Position numbers and translations under genes: made by a program. Under the pieces are notes generated by a model. It made no database searches. It saw only the letters and a program-made list of their open reading frames with translations, and was not told the origin of the DNA. From NCBI RefSeq assembly GCF_030067815.1, contig NZ_CP125968.1, positions 3,154,001 through 3,218,000 on the forward strand: 64,000 nucleotides of DNA. Reading direction: 5' to 3'. Positions 37,046 through 45,223 of this stretch are shown here, piece by piece (the first letter of the stretch is position 1; each line of letters begins with the position of its first letter). This DNA comes from Sporosarcina thermotolerans. Lineage in GTDB: Bacteria > Bacillota > Bacilli > Bacillales_A > Planococcaceae.

Positions 37046-37098
37046 GGTTTAGGTACCAGGTTCTAAAACAATTCCGAATTCAATGAGACCTGGGACCT
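37046..37098. repeat. REP-like palindromic repeat, copy 1
   Basis: Arms GGTACCAGGTTCT and AGACCTGGGACC around AAAACAATTCCGAATTCAATG. Nearly identical to 40337-40388; both copies border the intron relics on the same side. Confidence 0.75.
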
Positions 37099-37112
37099 GA
37101 AATTCACTTTCA

Positions 37113-38486
37113 CTATTTCAAAAGTTGCAATATCCCTTGCGTGATTTGATTTGCCTGCACCATCATGGCTTGAGATGCTTGTAAAATGACTCGGTCTTTA
37201 CTAAGCTTCATAATTTCGCTGGCCATGTCAGCATCACGGATCCGAGACTCAGCATCTGATAAGTTTAATTTGCAACAAGAAATATTATTAAAAGCATGTT
37301 CCAATCTGTTTTGATATCCACCTACCGTTACCCTGGCGCTTGAAACTTTGCTTATCGCATTGTCAATTTGAGTTATTGCCGAAATCGCACTGTCTCTATA
37401 ATTTACTAACAAATTTTCTATGCCCAATTCCTGACTTGTTACATTTGGAATTTCCAACCTCATACTCTGCCCCGTATTACTGCCTGCCTGAATATCCACA
37501 TATAAAAACTTTCCTTTAGCTACTTCAGTCTCACCGTACACACTATGATTGAATACTCCCCGACCATCAGCGGCAGGCCATTTTTCTTCTGCATGTCCCG
37601 GTCTATTATCATATATATATATCTTTCCTCCATTAACGGCTAACTGTGAATAGTGATCAACAAATCCTGTAGCAGAACTAGGTATATTTTTCGTTATCGG
37701 GTCATATTGAAAACCTGATTGACCATACGCATTTTCTATAATACTGCCCACCAAGTCAACTCCATATATAACTGCACTCACATCTACTTCCATTACAGGA
37801 TTGAAATCATTCAGTCTAGACGTATCCGGATTGCCATTTACAAATTTAATACTATAAGCTTTTGTACAGGTAGCACATGTATAATGAACTCCCTTTCCAA
37901 CTAGATTGGAAACTTCACTTGCTGATTTTATATTACTAAAGTCTATTATAGCACTAGCGTAATTAGTGCCTTTAAAAGAATATTTGTCATTTATACCATT
38001 GGTGTCTGTTATCTGGTGAACATATTGGGCTAAAGAATCCGATGTTGCCGAACTTCCCTCTTTTGCATTTTCCCCGGTAAGCAATACCAAGCCGTTGTAT
38101 TCAGTATTATTCGCTATTGTATCTATCCCTTTTACCAATTCTGTTACTTCGTTTTGTATCGGATCCCTATCTTCGTTTGTGAGCGTGTCACTTGAAGACT
38201 TGACTGATAATTCTCTGATCCGTTGCAACATGCTTTGAATTTCTGCCATTCCGCTATCTGCTACTTGGATAAGAGATATGCCATCCTGAATATTTTGTTG
38301 TGCCTTTTCTAAACCGCGGATCTGCGCCCTCATTTTTTCGGATATGGCTAGACCAGCGGCATCATCACCAGCCCTGTTTATTTTTAATCCGGATGATAAT
38401 TTTTCTGTGCCAGCCATTACTTTGTTATTATTGATCTTCATTCTGTTTAACGTATTTATTGCCGGTATATTGGACTTTAAGATCAT
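37113..38486 (-). CDS. second flagellin with enlarged, cysteine-containing central domain
   Basis: 457 residues against about 281 for Hag here. Conserved D0/D1 ends: N-terminal NKVMAGTEKLSSGLKINRAGDDAAGLAISEKMRAQIRGL (Flagellin_N; key part GLKINRAGDDAAGLAISEK) and C-terminal AESRIRDADMASEIMKLSK...QANQITQGILQLLK. The middle (about 155-350) is a large variable domain with a CxxC motif (YTCATC), and there is a CC pair in the C-terminal region (NISCCKLN). Cys is rare in flagellins. Frame intact. Promoter not clear: no good SigD box was found. It may be a minor filament component or an adhesive variant. Confidence 0.88.
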   Translation of the reverse strand: MILKSNIPAINTLNRMKINNNKVMAGTEKLSSGLKINRAGDDAAGLAISEKMRAQIRGLEKAQQNIQDGISLIQVADSGMAEIQSMLQRIRELSVKSSSDTLTNEDRDPIQNEVTELVKGIDTIANNTEYNGLVLLTGENAKEGSSATSDSLAQYVHQITDTNGINDKYSFKGTNYASAIIDFSNIKSASEVSNLVGKGVHYTCATCTKAYSIKFVNGNPDTSRLNDFNPVMEVDVSAVIYGVDLVGSIIENAYGQSGFQYDPITKNIPSSATGFVDHYSQLAVNGGKIYIYDNRPGHAEEKWPAADGRGVFNHSVYGETEVAKGKFLYVDIQAGSNTGQSMRLEIPNVTSQELGIENLLVNYRDSAISAITQIDNAISKVSSARVTVGGYQNRLEHAFNNISCCKLNLSDAESRIRDADMASEIMKLSKDRVILQASQAMMVQANQITQGILQLLK

Positions 38487-38667
38487 AAGGGACCCTCTTC
38501 CTTCCTAATTTAACCTAGTGTATACCGGGTTTATTATAATTTTATTTTTCTTTTACATTTACTTTATATGTAATACTTTTCTAGTGATACTGCTGTATTA
38601 GGTGAATGCTCTTTACACAAAGAGTCAAAGTCAATATATTCCTTAGCACCTTTTCTTAATGGTAGCT

Positions 38668-38991
38668 TCAAAGTGTAGCTAAATTTAATGCTTGTTTATA
38701 CTTAATCATTCTTTTGGCAAGATATTCAAATTCTATTTGAAGTGTCATTTCTCCTAGTTTTTGGTGTAAATAACGATTACTTGTCAGATAAACTGGTTCT
38801 ATCCATGCGGAATCTTTAACCCATTTTACACCTTGGCGTTCGATGTGAATTGGATAAAGAAGCGGTACTGTCCCCTCTTCGGACGTCATACGCAAGTGTT
38901 CCTTTACCCTGAATCCAACAACAGGGCCCGTTGAAACTGCGACTCCCAAATCCTTAAGTGTTTTAAAGAGACTAGTATTTTTCAGTTTCAC
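38668..38991 (-). pseudogene. C-terminal fragment of an adenine-specific DNA methyltransferase
   Basis: 107 residues resembling the region VSTGPVVGFRVKEHLRM...EGTVPLLYPIHIERQGVKW found downstream of the catalytic NPPY domain in Eco57I/N6-adenine methyltransferases of restriction systems. The catalytic domain is absent and no ribosome site precedes it. Likely debris of a restriction-modification gene. Confidence 0.6.
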
Positions 38992-39062
38992 TATCCGACT
39001 GTCTTGTGGGAATAATTATAAGCTTTTCGGAATCGGATATTATTCCCTACATTCCGACACTT

Positions 39063-39832
39063 TTATATACTTTTAAGCTCTTCCCTCATGGTAATCTTTA
39101 ATTCATTTCTTTTCAAATCAATTTGTTGAATCAATCTCTCATTCTTTTCTAATGAAATTGATGAACCTATATCTAAATCGTAATTTACCCACAAGTCATG
39201 TAATTTTTCTCTTAACTCATCAGCAATTTGTTCAACATCATCGGATAAATAAATTTGATTATAGAAAAAGAAATCATTTGCCGTAATAAAGTCTTCCCTT
39301 GCCTTCTCATATTCTATTCTTATTAATCTATAGTTTAATCTTTCAAGGGCAGCGGTATTATTATTATCCCAGTGATTTACAACAAATTCTATATCATACC
39401 CCGTAAAATCTTTTTCCCTCATAAATTGTTCAACGTCGGCGACCGTGGCGTTGGCAAATGTCAATATTCTTCTTTGACCTCTTAACTGCCTAATTTGACC
39501 GTTGCAATCTCTAACAACTTATACAGTTCCGGATAACACTCGTGCCGTTTCTGAGTGTAAAGCTCAAAATTCTTTAGTATCTGACCTTGTTCCAATTTCA
39601 TTTTTTCAATTTCAATATTTATTTCTTTTTTCTCTACTTCCAATTTCGAAAGAAATTCAGATTTTACTTCTTCTGTTCTCCTCGTAATATCAGCAATATC
39701 CTCTTTAGTTGCATGGTTTTTACCTTTTTCATTCATGTAATTAGGCAAATAATTTTTAAGTAAAAGCCCACCTACTAAAGTAACCAAAATTGGAACTATT
39801 CCGTACATCATTGTTATTTCATATATAGCCAT
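39063..39832 (-). CDS. membrane-anchored coiled-coil protein of unknown function (frameshifted)
   Basis: About 256 residues if joined. N-terminal frame: one TM segment (YGIVPILVTLVGGLLLKNYL), then a coiled coil (DITRRTEEVKSEF, KKEINIEIEKMKLEQGQ). Second frame: TFANATVADVEQFMREKDF, ALERLNYRLIRIEYEKARED, ending EELKSI. One more T in AGTTAAGAG at 39482-39486 links them as KLGSLRGQRRILTF. I do not recognise the family. It lies beside a DNA methyltransferase fragment, so a defence-related origin is possible but unproven. The N-terminal TM plus soluble helical body fits a membrane-tethered effector or scaffold. Confidence 0.6.
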
Positions 39833-39965
39833 ATAAAACGTCCTTTCTGATTAGTACGCTAAATGGATACTAAGATGTCAACCATTAATATAAATTTCAC
39901 CAGTTTGAAATATATAAACAAGGACTTCATTGTACAATTCACTCTGTCTTAAATCAATTCAATTA

Positions 39966-40003
39966 AAAAACGCAATCCGAATAATCCCGGACCGCGTTTT
40001 ATT
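39966..40003 (-). terminator. terminator behind flagellin relic B
   Basis: Minus-strand stem AAAACGCGGTCCG / CGGATTGCGTTTT with T run, 8 nt past the relic stop codon at 40011. Confidence 0.8.
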
Positions 40004-40010
40004 AACCAGA

Positions 40011-40044
40011 TTAACGTAGAAGTTGAAGTACGCCTTGTGGTTGT
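40011..40044 (-). pseudogene. flagellin 3'-exon relic B
   Basis: Minus-strand Q-P-Q-G-V-L-Q-L-L-R-stop, identical in protein to the C-terminus of Hag and relic A, with a 4-nt insertion (TTAA) relative to relic A at the exon start. It has no flagellin 5' part; a group I intron precedes it. Confidence 0.8.
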
Positions 40045-40336
40045 TAATTGGCTTGCTATGCCTCCATGTCTTTCAATCATGGTATAGACTATATCTTCAC
40101 CCTCAAGTTACCTTGTAGGGGCTGGGCACTTCGAATGTTACGACTCGTAACACCCTACGGATTTCATCGTCATAGCGATTGCCTTAGACGGTATATCCTA
40201 GTCGTTGAACGTTCCCCACGGTTTCCCGACAGGGGCTTCGCAGCTGATTGTCCAATCTCTTCGTTTTTCAAGCCGTCACGTTTACCGTTTCCAGTTCCGC
40301 TGTGGCAGAAGAGCTCTCAGGAGGTTCCAGCAATAT
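40045..40336 (-). ncRNA. group I intron (core present, 5' exon missing) in a flagellin relic
   Basis: Minus-strand sequence has the ordered group I elements: P-like GGAACTGGAAACGG, Q-like GGACAATCAGCTGCGAAGC, P6-type CCCC-TGTCGGGAAACCGT-GGGG, R element TTCAACGACTAGG, S element AAGATATAGTCT. GACTA and TAGTC pair as P7. CCATG...CATGG forms a P9-like hairpin, and the intron ends CAAG before the flagellin exon. No homing endonuclease gene is inside. Upstream is a palindromic repeat and not the expected flagellin 5' exon, so it is probably inactive. Self-splicing group I introns in flagellin genes have been reported in thermophilic Bacillus/Geobacillus. Confidence 0.8.
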
Positions 40337-40388
40337 AGGTTTAGGTTCCAGGTTCTAAAACAATTCCGATTTCAATGGGAACCTGGTA
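40337..40388. repeat. REP-like palindromic repeat, copy 2
   Basis: Arms CCAGGTTC / GAACCTGG around TAAAACAATTCCGATTTCAA; over about 50 nt nearly the same as 37046-37098. From 40389 to 40757 I see only AT-rich sequence with no supported gene. Confidence 0.75.
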
Positions 40389-40757
40389 ATATTTCCACTC
40401 CTTTGAGGTTATTCCAAAATACTACTTCTTATTTTTATTTGTTAGTACCTATGCAAGCTGAATTCATGATAATTTAACGCCATGTCCAATATTTAACGCC
40501 ACCCGAATTAATACTAATGATATCATAATTTTCCAGTTAAAATAAGCAATGGTCAGACTAATTGACTTCTTGGTGAATATCAATTACATAAAAATTGTTT
40601 AAATCAACCCGCAAAGTCGAACTCTCTTTCCAATCTTCGCATTAAATGTTAGATTCTTTTTTGGGTCATTGATCAATTACTTGGATGCTTCTTCCATCCA
40701 CCACGAAAGCGAAATCTTTCACTCCTCCCATTTAGTAATAAAAGTTGAAGTTTGTTA

Positions 40758-40815
40758 TTTACATTATTTGATTATTCTACTACAATTATCCTTGTTCAAA
40801 TATTGAACAAGGATA
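40758..40815 (+). promoter_or_regulatory. promoter and palindromic operator of the wHTH-LicC-LicA gene
   Basis: SigA-like promoter TTTACA (40758) - 17 nt - TACAAT (40781-40786), followed at once by a perfect 29-nt palindrome with 13-nt arms TATCCTTGTTCAA / TTGAACAAGGATA around ATA (40787-40815). The palindrome covers the expected transcription start and abuts the ribosome site AGGAG. This is the geometry of a repressor operator; the winged helix of the encoded protein is the obvious candidate ligand. Confidence 0.8.
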
Positions 40816-40827
40816 GGAGATTTACAT

Positions 40828-42699
40828 ATGCATAAGTTTAAAATTTTAGAGATTTTATCAAAGAATGCTGATGTTAATCAAAGGCATTTGGCAGATGAGT
40901 GCAATCTTTCAATTGGAAAAGTGAATTATACGTTAAATGAGTTGACTAAAGACGGGTTTATTGAAACTGGAAAATCAGGAATAAAACACCATTACCAAGT
41001 TACTAAATTGGGTAAAAATTATTTATTGAACGAGCTTGAACAATATCAGGAAACAAAAGTATTGCTTCATTCTAATGAAAGAAAGAAAGTCACTCAAGCT
41101 GTTATTTTAGTAGCTGGAGAAAGAAAAGATTTTGATATGCCTGTATGCTTACTTGATATTCAAGGTACAAACCTGATTGAACGAACTGTTTCGTGCTTAG
41201 AAGAAAATGATGTCGAAAAGATCATTATTATTACAGGTTTCAAAAAAGAAAAAATTGAAAACTATGAAGGCCTTAAAGGAAAAGAAAACATTATCTTTAT
41301 TGAGAATCCTCGATATTTATGGACAGGCAGCATGGCATCATTGGCATATGCTGCGGAATATATTACGGACGATTTTATACTTGTGGAAGATGATATTTTA
41401 ATTGAAGAAAAAGCATTTGTTGAATTATTGAATCATAAAGATCGTGATTGCATGCTTATCACAAAAGAAAGCGGTTCAGGTGATGAGGCGTTAATTGAAT
41501 TACGAAATGGTTATGTTTATGAAATTTCAAAGGATAAACATCGTCTAAATCAAATAGATGGTGAAATGGTTGGAATCACTAAGATTTCCTATGAAGTATT
41601 TATTGAAATGCTTGAAATTTATAAGGAGAACAAAAACCCTTTTATCAATTATGAATATACACTTCTGAATGTCTCCCGCAAGGTTAATTTAGGGTATTTA
41701 AAGCTTCCTGAATTGATTTGGTCGGAAATTGACAACAAAGAGCATTATTTTAAAGTCACTGATAAAATCTATACGTTGCTAAAAGTAAAAGAGGAAAAGT
41801 TTAAAGAAGATAAATTAAAGCATATAATTGCGGACGCTTTATCGATTGATGTAAAGCGTGTCATTTCCATGGAGCCACTTGGAGGCTTAACAAATCGAAA
41901 TTATAAAGTATCGATTGACTCAAAGGATTATGCAGTTCGATTCCCTGGAAAAGGCACTGAAAGGTACTTAAATAGATACGCCGAAAAAGTGAACACTGAA
42001 ATTGTTAGTGCTTTGGGTGTGAACCCAAATATTCTTTATTTTAATGAAGAGAATGGATTGAAAATTGTTGAATATATTCAAAATGGAGAAACCCTTAATC
42101 CGAAAACCGGGAGACGTGAAGACAATATTATCTTAGTTGCTCAATCTTTTCGCAAAGTTCATATGTCCGGGGAGGAGTTTGTAGAAGTATTTAATGTGTT
42201 TGAAAAGATTACTGAATATGAAACAGTATTAAAAGAATTAAAAGGTCAACTTCCAGAAGACTACGAAGAAGTAAAACGGCAAGTTTTAGATTTAAAAGAT
42301 AAATATCTATCTCTTGATTTTAAATTAGCACCTTGCCATATCGATCCCCTCACAGAAAATTTTGTAAAAAGTAGCGAGGATAAAATGTATTTAATCGACT
42401 GGGAGTACGCGGGAATGAACGATCCTTTGTGGGATATCGCTATGTATGCGATAGAAGCTGGGTTAACTTCAGCTGAAGAAGAGCTATTCTTAACAATTTA
42501 TTTTAATGGCATAGTTACAGATGAAGATACAGCAAGAGTCTTAATGAATAAAATTTTCATTGACTTCTTATGGACAATTTGGGGATTAATGAAGGAAGCC
42601 GGCGGAGCTGATTTCGGATCATATGCAGCAACACGATACAGTCGTGCGAAAAACTTTTTACGTGAGTACCATTCACTTACAAATAAGGTAATTAACTAA
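40828..42699 (+). CDS. wHTH - CTP:phosphocholine cytidylyltransferase - choline kinase fusion (LicC-LicA-like)
   Basis: 623 residues, three parts. Residues 1-70: MarR-like winged helix (NQRHLADECNLSIGKVNYTLNEL). Residues 90-320: nucleotidyltransferase fold (AVILVAGERKDFDMPVCLLD; NPRYLWTGSMASL as in LicC; metal site LVEDDILI). The usual GxGTRL loop is altered. Residues 330-615: choline/ethanolamine kinase with GGLTNRNYKV, Brenner motif HIDPLTEN and Mg site LIDWEYAG. Such fusions make CDP-choline-type donors for surface decoration. It faces the flagellin-associated gene cluster and is probably autoregulated through the palindrome upstream. Codon use is AT-richer than the conserved block. Confidence 0.85.
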   Translation: MHKFKILEILSKNADVNQRHLADECNLSIGKVNYTLNELTKDGFIETGKSGIKHHYQVTKLGKNYLLNELEQYQETKVLLHSNERKKVTQAVILVAGERKDFDMPVCLLDIQGTNLIERTVSCLEENDVEKIIIITGFKKEKIENYEGLKGKENIIFIENPRYLWTGSMASLAYAAEYITDDFILVEDDILIEEKAFVELLNHKDRDCMLITKESGSGDEALIELRNGYVYEISKDKHRLNQIDGEMVGITKISYEVFIEMLEIYKENKNPFINYEYTLLNVSRKVNLGYLKLPELIWSEIDNKEHYFKVTDKIYTLLKVKEEKFKEDKLKHIIADALSIDVKRVISMEPLGGLTNRNYKVSIDSKDYAVRFPGKGTERYLNRYAEKVNTEIVSALGVNPNILYFNEENGLKIVEYIQNGETLNPKTGRREDNIILVAQSFRKVHMSGEEFVEVFNVFEKITEYETVLKELKGQLPEDYEEVKRQVLDLKDKYLSLDFKLAPCHIDPLTENFVKSSEDKMYLIDWEYAGMNDPLWDIAMYAIEAGLTSAEEELFLTIYFNGIVTDEDTARVLMNKIFIDFLWTIWGLMKEAGGADFGSYAATRYSRAKNFLREYHSLTNKVIN

Positions 42700-43019
42700 T
42701 TGAGTATTGAAATTGATTAGCATCGTTACAAATAGTAATCCCAAAATCTTATGAACTAAGCAGAAAAACCAAAAGGACTAATAGTTAATATCACACTGTT
42801 TAAGCACCCTCAAACAAATGCAGTATCTCCTAAGTATAATTGATGTATACATTTTTAGGAGGTGCTGCTCCCATCTCAAATGTGCAAATAACGATTTAGC
42901 AGCGTTACCCTTCAACCCATTAGAACTCTTCTTCGAATGGGTAATACAGTTTAATTACTTCTGACATACCGTATTTGCTTGACGGTTGGCCGATTCCAGT
43001 GTTTGAGTTGTAAATGACT
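42700..43019. other. intergenic stretch with a possible gene fragment
   Basis: 320 nt without a supported gene. On the minus strand from 43018 to about 42925 a short open stretch reads IYNSNTGIGQPSSKYGMSEV and ends PFEEEF-stop. It could be the true C-terminus of the flavoprotein after a further frameshift, or a fragment of another gene. Confidence 0.35.
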
Positions 43020-44252
43020 TTATATTACTTCCAAAACTTTTTTATTGAGTTCTGTGATAATTTCAGCAACATAATGCTGATATAACCATATCCCATCGAT
43101 ATTTCCCGTAAAGGATTTTTCACCACCACTAACCTCAGTTAAACCGATTCCAACACCTAAACCGTAGCTGTAAAAGCAGTCAATGGACTCTTGATTTTTC
43201 ATAACAGGTCTAAAGTGGGTATCTGTTTTTAAAATTCCATTATTCACTTCAAACTGAATCTGCTTACCATTCTTATAAACCGGAATTAAATTTGTTTTAT
43301 ATCCAAGACATTCAATAATTAAATCATAATCTGCATTGTCTTTGAAATAAACTCTTTTTAACGTAACATTATTAATGGTCTCGTTCAAAATAGCCTTTGC
43401 TACTAAGAAAGATTCTTCACGCATTCCTGAATAACGATTAACCCTTTGTGTAACAGGACATATATCATCCTCTGTGAAGTTATATCCATCTAATAGTGCA
43501 TCTTCCATACTTGAATAGTATAATTTCAAATTTGATTTTCCATATAGATCAAAGCTATATTTTGATGAATTAATGACGCTATAACGCTCATTTAATTTAC
43601 TCAAAACTGACATAGCACTATGTGAATTACCGACAATCGCAATTTTAAGACTATCATTTGACGTAAATAGTTCTTCTAAATGCTCGTTTTGTTCCGTCAA
43701 TATATAATGAGAATGCACATAACGGTCATCTTCATCCAGATTTAAAGTTTTCGGCACCCCACCTAAATTGACATGAACATTTTTTGCCCAAACTTCCTTT
43801 ACACACCCGAATTGCTTAAATACTACTTTGAAAAGTCCCTCTTCACAAATATGTATCTGCTCAACTGTTGCGCATTTATATACATCACTATTTGGGTTTT
43901 GCTTAATACACTGTTCTAAAAAGTTACCGATTTTCCCATAAAGTACTCCGATATCATGCAAACTAGGGCAATATCACAATAGCTTTGTATTTGCTCACTA
44001 AGCTTTTCTTTATTTAAATACTGTTGTACTAAAGAATGTTCAGATAAAAATTCAAACAAAGCCCCTCCTTTAGAGTTTGCAGATATTTTGTATTTCTTAA
44101 TGTTTCCTGACAACAATTCGTCTGTTTTCAATGACACAAATTCCTCGATTTAATTCTTCTGCCAATTGACCTTGAGCATCAAAATAAATTAATTGAGACA
44201 TACCGGCTGGACCACCGCCACAAATAATTGTTTCATAAACAGTTCGTTTCAT
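43020..44252 (-). CDS. flavin-dependent monooxygenase-like protein (two frameshifts)
   Basis: About 410 residues in three frames. Start ATG 44252: MKRTVYETIICGGGPAGMSQ, an FAD dinucleotide-binding GxGxxG motif; then LKTDELLSGNIKKYKISANS; then a long C-terminal part with a second nucleotide site AIVGNSHSAMSVLSKL and LIIECLGYKTNLIPV, as in L-lysine/ornithine N-monooxygenase and related flavoproteins. Frames change at 44124-44128 (an A run) and 43957-43959. It follows the nucleotidyltransferase gene by 14 nt, so it belongs to the surface-modification cluster and may oxidise the group to be attached (inference). Probably sequencing indels. Confidence 0.72.
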
Positions 44253-44265
44253 AAAAACACCATAC

Positions 44266-44964
44266 CTATTCATTAAATTCTTCTAATAAGCTTTTATAAT
44301 CCTCTAAATCGTCAATTTCATAAACTAAATTTTCTGGAATGATCTTTACATAAACATTTAAATTCTCAAGGTTATTTTTCAAAATCGTATCCCAATATAA
44401 ATTCGGTGAAAGTGAAACAAAATCCAAGCCTTCAAATACATTTTTCAAAGTATGACCGTCTGCATCATTTAAATACGTAATTCCAGCAGAAATATAATCG
44501 CTACCACAAACCTGTCCTACCCTAATATCGACTATCTTAGAATTTAAATCCGTTGTAACAAGCCACTCTTCTTTTGTTGTGTCTAATCTTTTCACAAAAT
44601 AATTTGACGTATCAGTTGAGATATCCTTAAATACAGATTCCTTAATAAACAAATCACCTTCAAGTATATAACTATCCGCTAAAAAATCTCGTACTATATA
44701 TAATGAATACGCATTATTTAATTCAACATACTTATCATTAAAAACTAATCTCACTTCTTTAAACTTTTCCGCCAAATACTCAAATTGTTGGTTTAAATAG
44801 CCTGTTACAATGATGATTTCTTCAACTTTTTCCGCTATTAAAAACTTTATCGTTCTTTCTAAAAACGGCTCTTTATTAATAGTCAAAAGCGATTTATGAG
44901 TTTTTTCTGTCAAAGGACACAATCTAGTCCCCTGTCCAGCTGCTAAAATAATTGCACTTGTCAT
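44266..44964 (-). CDS. LicC-like phosphocholine/sugar-phosphate nucleotidyltransferase
   Basis: About 232 residues from ATG 44964. Canonical loop LAAGQGTRLCPLTEKTHKSLL, VNDKY-type region (VFNDKYVELNNAYSLYIVRD) with the LicC NN-x-YSL motif, metal site EGDLFI. Expected to join CTP and phosphocholine or a similar phospho-alcohol to give a CDP-activated donor. It is thus a second cytidylyltransferase in addition to the LicC domain of the 40.8-kb fusion, so two different donors may be made. The upstream region contains TATAAT (-10-like) and a half site TTGAACA of the fusion gene's operator. Confidence 0.82.
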   Translation of the reverse strand: MTSAIILAAGQGTRLCPLTEKTHKSLLTINKEPFLERTIKFLIAEKVEEIIIVTGYLNQQFEYLAEKFKEVRLVFNDKYVELNNAYSLYIVRDFLADSYILEGDLFIKESVFKDISTDTSNYFVKRLDTTKEEWLVTTDLNSKIVDIRVGQVCGSDYISAGITYLNDADGHTLKNVFEGLDFVSLSPNLYWDTILKNNLENLNVYVKIIPENLVYEIDDLEDYKSLLEEFNE

Positions 44965-45095
44965 AATTTGCCTGCATCCCTTCAAATGTTCAATAACTTA
45001 TTATAGCTTATACCAGCATTGTCCCGGAAAACCTCTTATTGTGATCCCCACACACAATCACCTCAAAATTAGCTGCATTATTAACCATAATAATA

Positions 45096-45135
45096 CACCC
45101 CAACAGTTAGATTTTCGACTCTAACTTTTGGGGTG
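45096..45135. terminator. strong hairpin after the CDP-glycerol transferase-like gene
   Basis: CACCCCAA / TTGGGGTG arms with inner TTAGA / TCTAA pairing. It lies in the 237-nt gap below 45224; T run is weak, so it may be a terminator or mRNA 3' stabiliser. Confidence 0.55.
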
Positions 45136-45223
45136 CATCTCATTTCTGTTAGAAATTCCCTAAAGGTGGCATTGATTTTATTGCTTAAAATTAGGAATTA
45201 AATCTAATTGTAAAGATGTTTAA

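Noticed and set aside
36922..38486. Alternative splicing of the flagellin paralog to the downstream relic exon
   Set aside because: The intervening sequence lacks the group I core (no P3-P6 or R element), and the paralog already has its own complete C-terminus.
40048..40477. Plus-strand open frames over the intron region
   Set aside because: They lie antisense to the intron core and exon relic and show no protein family character.
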